64,000 nucleotides of DNA, from contig NZ_BAABJZ010000024.1 in NCBI RefSeq assembly GCF_039543565.1, forward strand, positions 78,212 to 142,211, given 5' to 3'. Positions 16,341 to 24,363 of this stretch are shown one piece after another (within the stretch, counting starts at the first letter, position 1; each line of letters starts with the position of its first letter). The notes beneath the pieces are model-generated. The model saw only the letters and a program-made list of their open reading frames with translations, had not been told where the DNA came from and did not search any database. The stretch is from Ferrimonas pelagia (GTDB lineage: Bacteria; Pseudomonadota; Gammaproteobacteria; Enterobacterales; Shewanellaceae). The position numbers and the translations under genes are program-made.

Positions 16341-17348
16341 ATGAAAGCATTGGGTTTGACACAGGCCGGCGGCGTCGAGCAGTTAAGCGAACTTGACCTG
16401 CCATGTCCGCAGGCCAGCGGGACCGATATCCTGGTGGCGGTGAAGGCCATCTCGGTCAATCCGGTCGACACCAAGGTGCGTCAGCGTCCGGTTCCGGCTG
16501 GCGCTGAGCCGGTGGTACTGGGTTGGGACGCCGCCGGTGTGGTGGCCGAAGTGGGCGACGAGGTGACCGAATTTCAGGTTGGGGACGCCGTCTGGTACGC
16601 CGGCGACTTGACCCGTCCGGGCAGCAACGCCGAATTCCAATTGGTGGACTCGGCGCTGGTAGGGCGCAAGCCTAAGTCGCTCCGTTTTGCCGAAGCGGCA
16701 GCGCTGCCGCTGACCGCCATCACCGCTTGGGAGCTGTTGTTTGATCGACTGCAGCTGGACAAGGCGGATGCCTATGCGCCGCGCACTGTGCTGGTGATCG
16801 GCGCGGCGGGCGGCGTTGGCTCGGTGTTGTTGCAGTTGGCCAAGCGCCTGACCAACGTCACCCTGATCGCCACTGCATCCCGTGACGAGACCCAGCAGTG
16901 GGTGCGTGAGTTGGGGGCGGATCGGGTGATCAACCATCACCAGTCCTTGTCCGAGCAGCTGGCGGCGGCGGGCATTGCTCAGGTGGATGATGTGATCAGC
17001 CTGACCCACACCGATCAGCACCTCGAAGAGATCGTGAAGGTGATCGCGCCGCAGGGCCGATTGGCACTGATCGACGATCCGCAATCCTTTGATGTGCTGG
17101 CGCTCAAGCGCAAGAGCATCTCGTTGCATTGGGAGTTTATGTACACCCGCTCGATGTTCGATACCGAGGATAAACGTCAGCAGCAAGTGCTGCTCAATCG
17201 GGTTGCGGAGATGGTGGACGCGGGGTTGGTGAAGACCACGCTGGATCAGCACTTTGGCGCCATTAACCTGGAAAATTTGCGCCGTGCTCACGCACTGCTG
17301 GAGAGTGGCAAGGCCAAGGGCAAGATCGTACTGGAAGGCTTTGCGTAA
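16341..17348 (+). CDS. Zinc-type alcohol dehydrogenase-like / quinone oxidoreductase (MDR superfamily)
   Basis: A 335-residue medium-chain dehydrogenase/reductase. It has 'SVNPVDTKVRQ' and 'VLGWDAAGVVAEVGDEVTEF' in the catalytic domain and the NADPH-binding 'VLVIGAAGGVGSVLLQLA' in the Rossmann domain. The catalytic zinc cysteines of true alcohol dehydrogenases are absent, so it belongs with the zinc-independent ZinB/quinone-oxidoreductase-like proteins that reduce enones or quinones with NADPH. CAGGAGAT precedes ATG 16341. Divergent from a LysR gene that may control it; a strong terminator follows. Confidence 0.85.
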   Translation: MKALGLTQAGGVEQLSELDLPCPQASGTDILVAVKAISVNPVDTKVRQRPVPAGAEPVVLGWDAAGVVAEVGDEVTEFQVGDAVWYAGDLTRPGSNAEFQLVDSALVGRKPKSLRFAEAAALPLTAITAWELLFDRLQLDKADAYAPRTVLVIGAAGGVGSVLLQLAKRLTNVTLIATASRDETQQWVRELGADRVINHHQSLSEQLAAAGIAQVDDVISLTHTDQHLEEIVKVIAPQGRLALIDDPQSFDVLALKRKSISLHWEFMYTRSMFDTEDKRQQQVLLNRVAEMVDAGLVKTTLDQHFGAINLENLRRAHALLESGKAKGKIVLEGFA

Positions 17349-17376
17349 ATCGGCGGGCTATCCCTCTGACAAGAAA

Positions 17377-17410
17377 AACGCCCCGCAGCAGACGCTGCGG
17401 GGCGTTTTTT
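17377..17410. terminator. Bidirectional Rho-independent terminator
   Basis: A perfect 13-bp stem (17377-17389 with 17394-17406), a 4-nt loop, A-rich left flank and T tract on the right. It separates the oxidoreductase gene from the convergent GATE-domain transporter. Confidence 0.9.
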
Positions 17411-17421
17411 GTTTAGCAGAC

Positions 17422-18813
17422 TTAGAACACTAGGTGAGCAACACCAACGATGATGGGCAGGGTCACCAGGGTCCGCAGGATGAACACGGCGATCAGCTCG
17501 AAGATGTTCAGCGGGATCTTGGAACTTAAGATCACCGAGCCGGTTTCGGACATGAAGATCAACTGGGTCACGGACAGCGCGGCGATGATGAACCGGGTCA
17601 TGTCGGATTCCAGGCCGGTGACCAGGATGGATGGCACGAACATGTCGGTGAAGCCCACCATCACCGCCTGCGCCGCTTCACCGGCTTGTGGCACGGCCAA
17701 CAACTCAAGTACCGGCACAAATGGCGCACCCAACCAGGCAAACAGCGGGGTGGCTTCGGCGATCACCAGACCGATGGTGCCGACGGCCATGACCACAGGC
17801 AGTACGCCAATGACCATATCCAGTGCGGTGTGCAGACCTTGCTTGGCCACACTGCCCAGGCTCTTCACCTGAGAGGCCCGTTGCAGTGCCAGTTGGTAGC
17901 CGTAACGGGTGGCGGACATGCCTTCTGGCACCAGCTCATCTTCCCGGTTTGGTGCGGTGCCATCGATGTAGACGTCTTTCTTGTACGACAGCGGCGGCAG
18001 GTACTGGATCAGCGCAGCGGCGACGAAACCAGACAGGCAGATGGCGGCGTAGAAGGGCACGAAGTAGTTCTGCAGGCCCACTTGCGTCAATACCACCAGG
18101 GAGAAGGAGATCCCGACAATGGAGAACATGGTGGCGACCACGGCGGCTTCCCGCTCGGTGTACTTCTTCTCTTCGTACTGCTTGGAGGTCAAGATCACGC
18201 CGACGGTACCGTCACCTAACCAGGAGGATAGGCAATCGATCGCCGCCCGGCCAGGCAGACGGAACACGGGCCGCATGATCTTGCTCATCAGGGTGCCCAG
18301 CAGCTCCAGCAAACCGAAGTTGAGCAGCAGCGGCAGCAGCAGGCCGGCGAAGAAGAAGGTGACGAACAGGGATGGCAGCAGGTCATTCAATACCAGGCCG
18401 CCGGTGTCGCCGGACCAGATGATCTCCGGACCGACTTCGTTGAGGGCCAGCAGGGTGAACAAGCCACCGAGGATCCGTACCACCAGCCATGGGGTGGATA
18501 CCACAAACAGGCGGGTCAATAGCGCCGACTGGGTGAAGAGCTTGGGCTTGGCCAGGCTGGCCACGGTGCTCAGCAGGGCGGTCACGCAGATCACGCCGGT
18601 CACCAGCGGCAAGATGGCATCACCCAGCACACTCTTCAGGCCGGAGGCCATCAGTGCCAGTGGAAAGGTGAAGTCGCCATCAACGGTCAGTGGCGCCAAG
18701 AAGAAGATCAGCCCCAACAGGGACGGTAGGGCAAACATCAGGATGTTGCGGGTGCTGTGCACCGACTTGTCCTGGGTCTGTTCGGTGTTTTTCGCTAGGG
18801 CTTGTTCTGTCAT
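17422..18813 (-). CDS. YjiH-family / nucleoside-recognition (GATE) domain transporter
   Basis: A 463-residue polytopic membrane protein with about ten hydrophobic segments, for example 'FALPSLLGLIFFLAPLTV' and 'LVVLTQVGLQNYFVPFYAAI'. The central 'AAIDCLSSWLGDGTVGVILT' and the second half 'VGFTDMFVPSILVTGLE' are the paired GATE-domain motifs of the YjiH family. Transported substrate is not established for this family. ATG 18813 is preferred because GAGAG precedes it and the extra upstream residues look non-coding. Tandem ARG-box-like sites just upstream suggest ArgR control and thus an arginine- or ornithine-related substrate; this is inference. Confidence 0.82.
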   Translation of the reverse strand: MTEQALAKNTEQTQDKSVHSTRNILMFALPSLLGLIFFLAPLTVDGDFTFPLALMASGLKSVLGDAILPLVTGVICVTALLSTVASLAKPKLFTQSALLTRLFVVSTPWLVVRILGGLFTLLALNEVGPEIIWSGDTGGLVLNDLLPSLFVTFFFAGLLLPLLLNFGLLELLGTLMSKIMRPVFRLPGRAAIDCLSSWLGDGTVGVILTSKQYEEKKYTEREAAVVATMFSIVGISFSLVVLTQVGLQNYFVPFYAAICLSGFVAAALIQYLPPLSYKKDVYIDGTAPNREDELVPEGMSATRYGYQLALQRASQVKSLGSVAKQGLHTALDMVIGVLPVVMAVGTIGLVIAEATPLFAWLGAPFVPVLELLAVPQAGEAAQAVMVGFTDMFVPSILVTGLESDMTRFIIAALSVTQLIFMSETGSVILSSKIPLNIFELIAVFILRTLVTLPIIVGVAHLVF

Positions 18814-18827
18814 CGTACTGCTCTCTC

Positions 18828-18866
18828 GATGAATATGTATTCTTAAAATATGCATATCAATGCTTT
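18828..18866 (-). promoter_or_regulatory. Tandem ARG boxes overlapping the promoter of the GATE-domain transporter
   Basis: Two 18-bp ArgR-box-like sequences, 18828-18845 and 18849-18866, are separated by exactly 3 bp, the standard ArgR hexamer spacing. They match the ARG consensus (TNTGAATWWWWATTCANW) at 13 and 12 of 16 defined positions. A -35 element TTGATA (minus strand, 18855-18860), a 17-bp spacer and a CATATT -10 element (18832-18837) fall within the boxes. ArgR bound here would block transcription. Prediction from sequence only. Confidence 0.6.
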
Positions 18867-19001
18867 GTTGGGGGGATAATAACAGCCAAGGCAGGGTGCG
18901 CAAGTATTATTTGTCTACTTATGCAATTTATGTGATGTTTTATGCATTCGTTGCTGCACCATTTTCGCTGGTGATGACGATGAAGCGGCAAGGGCAGAGG
19001 C

Positions 19002-19013
19002 GGGGGGGGGGGG
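19002..19013. repeat. Twelve-G homopolymer tract
   Basis: A run of 12 G between the GATE-domain transporter start (18813) and the end of the M14 peptidase gene (19079). It lies in non-coding DNA, about 190 bp upstream of the transporter. Runs of this length are prone to slippage and to sequencing error. Confidence 0.85.
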
Positions 19014-19078
19014 CGCGTGGGGCCGTGTGCGCGATGTTGCGCAGCGGGGCCATGACTCGGCCCCGGAGCGGTCAGGGG

Positions 19079-19999
19079 TTATTGGGCCAGGACAAAATCC
19101 AGCGCACCGATGATGGCGGCGATCTGCGCGGCATTGCACTGCGCAGGGTTGGCGTTGGGGCTGTCCGGGTAGACCTCTGTGGTGGTGACGTAGGGGGCGT
19201 CGGTCATGCCGCCACACAGGAACAGGGTTTTCTTGTCGTAATGGATCACGCCCTCTTGTTGCACGGCGGCGCCGATGATCTCGCCTTTTTCATCCGGCGG
19301 AGCGATGTGGGTAACGGCACTGACCGCTTCGATGATCGCCTGTTGAAACGCCGGCTGGCTGCGGCCGGTGTCGTCTACGGTATAGAAACCGTCGGGAATA
19401 TGTTCGCTGGCCAGATCGAACGGCTTACCGTCGCGTGCCATCAGCGCTGGGCGAAATTCATCGCGGTCCGAATCCGTGGTTTCATGCAGATCCAGGTGCA
19501 CCAGCCAGTCAACGCTCTGCGCGGCCACCAAGGCCATGGCCGCCGCGGCTTCCTCGGATGGGCTGTCCGGCATAAAGGAGCGGTTGGGATCGACGCAATT
19601 GGGGTTCCAGCGGTTGATGGTTTCATAGCCCCAAGGGCTGATACAGGGCAGCACCAGCAAGTCGACGTGATCGGCGTAGCGCTCGGCAAGGGTGTCCACA
19701 AACGCCAAGGCGCCCTGTACCCCACTGGTTTCATAGCCGTGTACGCCACCGGTGATCAGAACCTTGGGTTTGCCCTGCTGCCAATCGTGACTGCGCAGGG
19801 CAAACAGCGGGTAACGCTCGGCATCGATCGGCAGCGCGCCGTACTTGATGCGCTCGAAGCGCTCCCCCAACTCCTCCACTTTCGCCAGCACCTCATCGGC
19901 GTAGCTGCGCTTGAGCTGGGTTTGTGCCAACCACTGGAGCTTGTGCTGGAGGGTCCAAGGTTGGCCTTCCGTGCCGACGGGGTAGGGAGTTGAGCTCAT
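19079..19999 (-). CDS. M14-family zinc carboxypeptidase / succinylglutamate desuccinylase-like protein
   Basis: A 306-residue zinc peptidase-fold protein. Zinc ligands are visible as GGVHGYETSG (HxxE) and the later HLDLHET. 'NCVDPNRSF' is the typical Asn-Arg substrate carboxylate-binding block of M14 enzymes. No signal peptide is evident, so it is probably cytoplasmic. AAGGAA precedes ATG 19999. The family includes carboxypeptidases and amide hydrolases acting on acyl-amino acids; which one applies is unclear. Its neighbours, a putative ArgR-controlled transporter and an ArgO-like exporter, suggest a role in basic amino acid or peptide metabolism. Confidence 0.8.
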   Translation of the reverse strand: MSSTPYPVGTEGQPWTLQHKLQWLAQTQLKRSYADEVLAKVEELGERFERIKYGALPIDAERYPLFALRSHDWQQGKPKVLITGGVHGYETSGVQGALAFVDTLAERYADHVDLLVLPCISPWGYETINRWNPNCVDPNRSFMPDSPSEEAAAAMALVAAQSVDWLVHLDLHETTDSDRDEFRPALMARDGKPFDLASEHIPDGFYTVDDTGRSQPAFQQAIIEAVSAVTHIAPPDEKGEIIGAAVQQEGVIHYDKKTLFLCGGMTDAPYVTTTEVYPDSPNANPAQCNAAQIAAIIGALDFVLAQ

Positions 20000-20148
20000 G
20001 CAGCGTTCCTTTGTTGTTCTCTGGGGAGGTAAGTTCTTGGCAGCTTAGGTTACGTGGATGGAGGGGGATGTGGCAATGCTGCAGTGTGAGCCCTGGCGCG
20101 ATCACATCCGGTCTGTGTACCCTCAGCTTGGCCGCTGGGCAAAGGGGA

Positions 20149-20745
20149 TCAGAGAATTAAAGACAGGGCTATGGTGGCCATAGTTACACCGACAGCGCAC
20201 TCCAGTACCTTCCATGCTCTTGGGCGCTGAAACAGCGGTGCCAAGTGCCGTGCGCCATACCCGAGTGCGAAGAAAAAGACCAAGGAGGCAGAGATCGCGC
20301 CTGTCGCAAACATCATTTGGTTGGGATGATGCTGGGTTGAAATTGAGCCCAGCAGCACCACTGTGTCGAGGTAAACGTGGGGATTGAGCCAGGTGAATGC
20401 CAGGCACATCACGACCGTTTTGAGCTTGGAGTCATTCGATGGTGTCTGGGTGGTTAAAGCGTGATCCACCGTCAGCGCTGACTTGAAGCTCAAGCACGCG
20501 TAGATCGCCAAAAAGAGCGCGCCGCCGTAGCGGGCTGCAACCTCTATCTGCGGAAATTGATTGACGATGGCGCCGAACCCGGCCACACCAAAGCCGATCA
20601 ACAGTGCGTCAGAAAGGGCGCAGACGACGCAGACAACAAACACATGTTGTTTGCGAATGCCCTGTTTGAGGACAAAGGCATTTTGGGAGCCGATCGCTAG
20701 GATCAGTGACAGACCTAAGGTGAAACCAGCGAGATAAGTTGACAT
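20149..20745 (-). CDS. LysE/ArgO-family amino acid exporter
   Basis: A 198-residue membrane protein of the LysE superfamily with about six hydrophobic segments. The start 'MSTYLAGFTLGLSLILAIGS' followed by QNAFVLKQG is diagnostic: LysE/ArgO proteins carry GxQNAFVL here. 'TWLNPHVYLDTVVLLG' is the second conserved block. Characterised members export arginine or lysine. ATG 20745 gives the normal family length; an earlier start would add 37 residues unlike the family. The ribosome binding site is weak. Regulation is not evident; no ArgP gene is next to it. Confidence 0.88.
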   Translation of the reverse strand: MSTYLAGFTLGLSLILAIGSQNAFVLKQGIRKQHVFVVCVVCALSDALLIGFGVAGFGAIVNQFPQIEVAARYGGALFLAIYACLSFKSALTVDHALTTQTPSNDSKLKTVVMCLAFTWLNPHVYLDTVVLLGSISTQHHPNQMMFATGAISASLVFFFALGYGARHLAPLFQRPRAWKVLECAVGVTMATIALSLIL

Positions 20746-21048
20746 AAATGATGCACTGCTTTGTATCGATGGAGCGTGGGGGGCGAAATGGGCAGCCAAC
20801 TGGGGCTTTGCGCTTATCAGAGCGAGCAAGGTAACAAACCAATAGTTGGCAATCAATTGGAGGCAGGGACCGCGTTGGCGTGGACGCGCACAAGTGAAAG
20901 GGTAGACCTGGTCTCAGCCGCGCAAGGGCGATACGTGGGCAGCCGTAGCCGATAGCTTAGCCGCAACACTTACCGGAAAGCCGTGCCTTCTGATTAGTGT
21001 TGCATAAGCCAATGGGCGCCGAGATGAACGCCCATTAGCCGCTGTGTC
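20746..21048. other. Intergenic region upstream of the LysE/ArgO gene
   Basis: 303 bases without a convincing gene. It must contain the LysE/ArgO promoter. An 8-bp inverted repeat (21011-21018 with 21029-21036) lies just after the MBL gene's end and may act as a weak terminator on the minus strand, but it has no T tract. Nothing else was recognised. Confidence 0.4.
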
Positions 21049-21930
21049 TTAGTCTTCTGCAGGGTAGTTAGCCGGCATCATCATCTCCAGCAGAGGCAAT
21101 GCCCCCCAAGCTGGGTACGCCTTTTTCATCGCTTTGATGCCTTGCTCCGGGCTATCGGTATCAGCAACAACACGCTCGACCGTATCGAAGTATTGGGTGG
21201 TGGTGGCAAAGAAGGCGTCGCCATTCATGGGGGTGCCGTGGCCACCGATCATGTACTCATAGCCTTGTTCATGCAGGCGCTTGAGGGTTTGTGCCCGAGG
21301 ACCGGCTGGCGGCATCGGGATGTGCACGTCGGCGTAGGCCAAGTGATGGTGCAGCAACACCTTTTGTTGCGGGAACTCGATGAAGGTGACCGGCCCGGTC
21401 ATGTCCATAAAGGGGGTGCCGAATACCATCTCGACGCCATCAATGGTGATGCTGCCGGGCTTTTGCACATGCTGCGGCGTGACGGTGGCCTGATAAGGAA
21501 TGGCATCCCCACCATATTGCTGTCGGTTGCTGTTGAGTGCACTTTCGCCGTTGATCTCAATGCTGGCGCGCACATTGCTGGCGGCGTACACAGGCACGCC
21601 ATCAAACATTTCCAATCCCAACCAGTGATGATCGTGATCGTGTGAGATGTAGATGCGATTGAGCGGTTTGTCGAGGCTGGCGATCAGGCGCAGCAGCTCT
21701 TGATTATTGATCGCCGTTGCCATCACATCCTGCAGGATCAATTGATTGGGGGTTTCAATGACGACCGCGGCAGAGGCTCCCATCGCATTTGGGGTGGTGT
21801 AGGTATGGAATACGACATCCCCTTTGGCGTGGCGATAATAGTCGCCGTGCTCGGCGTCAAATGCTTGGGCGCCGAAGGTGAGGCTGCTTAAGGCGATGGC
21901 GGTTGTGGTCAAGCGCGTGATCCGTCCCAT
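21049..21930 (-). CDS. Secreted MBL-fold metallohydrolase
   Basis: A 293-residue protein with a signal peptide ending GAQA-F, so probably periplasmic. The metallo-beta-lactamase fold motif is present as SHDHDHHWLG (HxHxDH type with one shift), with further metal ligands in 'LLHHHLAYADVH' and 'MIGGHGTPM'. It is a hydrolase of unknown substrate; the sequence is not close to known antibiotic lactamases. It is divergent from a LysR-type regulator at 22137, a usual arrangement for regulated metabolic enzymes. Confidence 0.82.
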   Translation of the reverse strand: MGRITRLTTTAIALSSLTFGAQAFDAEHGDYYRHAKGDVVFHTYTTPNAMGASAAVVIETPNQLILQDVMATAINNQELLRLIASLDKPLNRIYISHDHDHHWLGLEMFDGVPVYAASNVRASIEINGESALNSNRQQYGGDAIPYQATVTPQHVQKPGSITIDGVEMVFGTPFMDMTGPVTFIEFPQQKVLLHHHLAYADVHIPMPPAGPRAQTLKRLHEQGYEYMIGGHGTPMNGDAFFATTTQYFDTVERVVADTDSPEQGIKAMKKAYPAWGALPLLEMMMPANYPAED

Positions 21931-22136
21931 GATGTTGCTCCTTGTTCAGTGTCAGATGTTGTGGCCTGCGTCGCCATCTGCAGGTGCGTCGCCCGGCTGA
22001 GCCAGGTTCGTGGTTGGGCCTGCAGATCTCGAGGGTTTCCACTGGGCGAGATCGCATTGGCACCACGGATGGCTATGATGGCGTTGGGAATATTTAGCGC
22101 GCATCGTCGCACTCTCACAATGGAGAAAGGCGGATA

Positions 22137-23054
22137 GTGACTATTAAAAAATCCGATTTTGGCGCCTTAAGCTTGCAGGATCTGGCGTTGATGGAAGCGG
22201 TCATGCAGAGCGGCTCGGTGTCGCAAGCGGCGAGCGCGCTGGGGATCAGTCAGTCCTCGGCCAGTTATGGCCTGGAAAAGCTGCGTAAAAGCTTTAATGA
22301 TCCGATCTTTACCCGAAGTGGTGGCCAGATGATCGCCAGCGCACTGGCCAAGGAGGTGCTGAGTACGTGGTGCCCGGCACATCGACAGATCCGGCGGATC
22401 GCGCAGGGGGCGATGTTTGAGCCAGCGCACAGTGATCGCCACTTCGTTCTGGCGGGCAGTCATGCGGGTCTGGCGGAATGCATCGAGCCGGTGCTGCCGG
22501 AGTTGCTGCGGCGGGCACCAAACTGTGTGTTTCAGATCCAGCGGCACAACCATCGGGCCTTGGAGGCCAGCCTTCATAATGGGGTGGATCTGATCATCGA
22601 GGTCGACCATCTTGTGCCGGACAGTCAGCATGTCCACGTTCGGCCGATGTCGCTGGCGGGGGCTGACTACGTTACCTTCTTTGACCCGGCGGTGCGTTCG
22701 GCGCCGCAGAGTCTGGAGGACTTTTTTGACGCTTCGCACGCTATTGTACAGATGGGGCCCAACCCGACGACCCTGGTGGATGAGATGTTGCTTCATTCGA
22801 TCCGGCAGCGACGGATCCGGCTGATCGCACCAGACTTTGCTGCGCTAGCACGCCTGATGAAGGGGACGGCGTTGATCACCACACTGCCGCGTTTTATGGC
22901 ACATCACCTGTTTCGGGATTTTGCTTACGTCGACGCGCCGCTGCCCATGCCCCAATTGGGTATGTCGTTATTGTGGAGTGTGAACCTGCACAATGATCCC
23001 GCCCATGCTTGGCTACGTGAGCAATTGAGCCGGGCGATGGCTAGGGAGTCGTAA
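22137..23054 (+). CDS. LysR-family transcriptional regulator
   Basis: A 305-residue LysR protein starting at GTG 22137 with AAAGGCGG upstream. The helix-turn-helix is 'GSVSQAASALGISQSSASYG' followed by LEKLRK. The effector domain is of the PBP2 type, with 'VDLIIEVDHLVP' and 'QMGPNPTTLVDEML' similar to NodD/LeuO-like regulators. Divergent from the MBL-fold hydrolase across a 206-bp intergenic region. It is the probable regulator of that gene. No ligand can be inferred. Confidence 0.87.
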   Translation: MTIKKSDFGALSLQDLALMEAVMQSGSVSQAASALGISQSSASYGLEKLRKSFNDPIFTRSGGQMIASALAKEVLSTWCPAHRQIRRIAQGAMFEPAHSDRHFVLAGSHAGLAECIEPVLPELLRRAPNCVFQIQRHNHRALEASLHNGVDLIIEVDHLVPDSQHVHVRPMSLAGADYVTFFDPAVRSAPQSLEDFFDASHAIVQMGPNPTTLVDEMLLHSIRQRRIRLIAPDFAALARLMKGTALITTLPRFMAHHLFRDFAYVDAPLPMPQLGMSLLWSVNLHNDPAHAWLREQLSRAMARES

Positions 23055-23145
23055 GTCAGAGGGTGCAGGTTGGATGCGAGGGGCGAACAGGGGCAGCGGT
23101 CGGGAGAGGCCTCGCGCTGTGCGGACCCCTCTGCGCGTTTACGGC

Positions 23146-24285
23146 TTAGCCGGTGCCGGCTTTGCGAGCCGGTGTGGCGGTTGCATCTAGGCTTGATCCG
23201 GACACGGACTGGTCGCGATGTGCGCGCCGGCGACCTTGATGTGCCGCTGCTTGACTGTTGGGCGTCTCGACCAGGCCGAGCATGCTGATCTGATCCCGCC
23301 CGGCGCCCTTGGCGACATACAGTTGGGTATCGGCATCGCGCAATAACATGGATAGCGTTGGCTCCGGCGGGCTGAGCGTTACGCCAATACTGATGGTGAC
23401 GGGGATAGGGCCGGTATGGGTGGTGATCGGTGTGGCGCGGATCACCTCGCACAATTGCCGTGCTCTGGCGGCAACCGTTGCTGGCTTATCCGAGTACATA
23501 AACAGGCAAAACTCTTCGCCACCTATGCGAAACAGGGCGCTGTCCGGCTCCTGCTGGGTAAGGCGTCGACTCAATGTTTTCAGCACCGTATCCCCCGCCT
23601 CGTGACCAAAGCTGTCGTTGACCTGCTTAAACCAGTCGATGTCGATCAGTAGTAGTGCCAGGCCCGCGCTGGCGGGGGCGCGTTGTAACTCGGCAAAGGT
23701 TTGCTGCATGGCCAGTCGATTGCCTATTCCGGTCAGCGGATCGGTGAGGGCCTGCCGGCGTAGTTGCTGCTCGTTGCGGGCACGATTGGCTTCATAGGAG
23801 TGGCTGATCCCCCAGACAAGTAGATAAGAGAGCATCAAATTATTAAACGGTGGGGTGCCGAAGGTGAACTCTTTCAGGCTTAACGTGTACAGGGTGGTCG
23901 CAAAGGCGAATAGGGACAGGGGAAGGGCGATGCGCTGGCCAAACAACAGGTAGTTGATGGTTGGCAGGGTGAGCGCCCAAACGACGTTGTAGGCTTGTAT
24001 TGATGATATCGCTGTGCCACTAAGCACCAAGCCGGTCAGCGTTAACGCGTAGAGGTAGACCACCCAGTTTGGCAATCGTTGTTTGATCGCAGCCCAGCAA
24101 ACATAGCCGGATAAGCCCGCATAGCCCAGTTGTACGGCACCATAGATCACGGCGGCACCCCGGCCTACATTGCTCACCCCCAATAGGCCGGAGAGCAGTA
24201 GGGTGGTGAGTGAGATCCCTATCAGTACCCGGGATCGAAACGCATGATCCGCTGCGGTTGTTGCTGTTGGCGCTGTATGTGACAC
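23146..24285 (-). CDS. Membrane-bound diguanylate cyclase (GGDEF)
   Basis: A 379-residue protein that starts at GTG 24285 with CAGGAAG upstream. The first ~175 residues form five to six membrane segments without a recognised sensor domain. The C-terminal GGDEF domain includes 'DPLTGIGNR', 'DIDWFKQVND' and the active-site RIGGEEF, so it should make cyclic di-GMP from two GTP. No RxxD inhibitory site is apparent five residues before GGEEF. A low-complexity tail of about 45 residues follows the domain. It is convergent with the LysR gene and divergent from the Ntn hydrolase gene. Confidence 0.88.
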   Translation of the reverse strand: MSHTAPTATTAADHAFRSRVLIGISLTTLLLSGLLGVSNVGRGAAVIYGAVQLGYAGLSGYVCWAAIKQRLPNWVVYLYALTLTGLVLSGTAISSIQAYNVVWALTLPTINYLLFGQRIALPLSLFAFATTLYTLSLKEFTFGTPPFNNLMLSYLLVWGISHSYEANRARNEQQLRRQALTDPLTGIGNRLAMQQTFAELQRAPASAGLALLLIDIDWFKQVNDSFGHEAGDTVLKTLSRRLTQQEPDSALFRIGGEEFCLFMYSDKPATVAARARQLCEVIRATPITTHTGPIPVTISIGVTLSPPEPTLSMLLRDADTQLYVAKGAGRDQISMLGLVETPNSQAAAHQGRRRAHRDQSVSGSSLDATATPARKAGTG

Positions 24286-24363
24286 GAGAAAGCTTCCTGC
24301 TGTCGAGTCTGTCTACTAAGTTATGACAAGGTTAGAACAAGCACCGCTATCAAGGATGATCGA

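Noticed and set aside
18119..18832. Plus-strand ORF opposite the GATE-domain transporter
   Set aside because: Shadow frame; the minus-strand protein has clear membrane segments.
20090..20120. TGTGA...TCACA pair resembling a CRP site near the M14 and LysE/ArgO genes
   Set aside because: Spacing is 12 rather than the 6 bp required for CRP.
20761..20955. 64-codon plus-strand ORF upstream of the LysE/ArgO gene
   Set aside because: No ribosome binding site or domain, and it lies in the exporter's promoter region.
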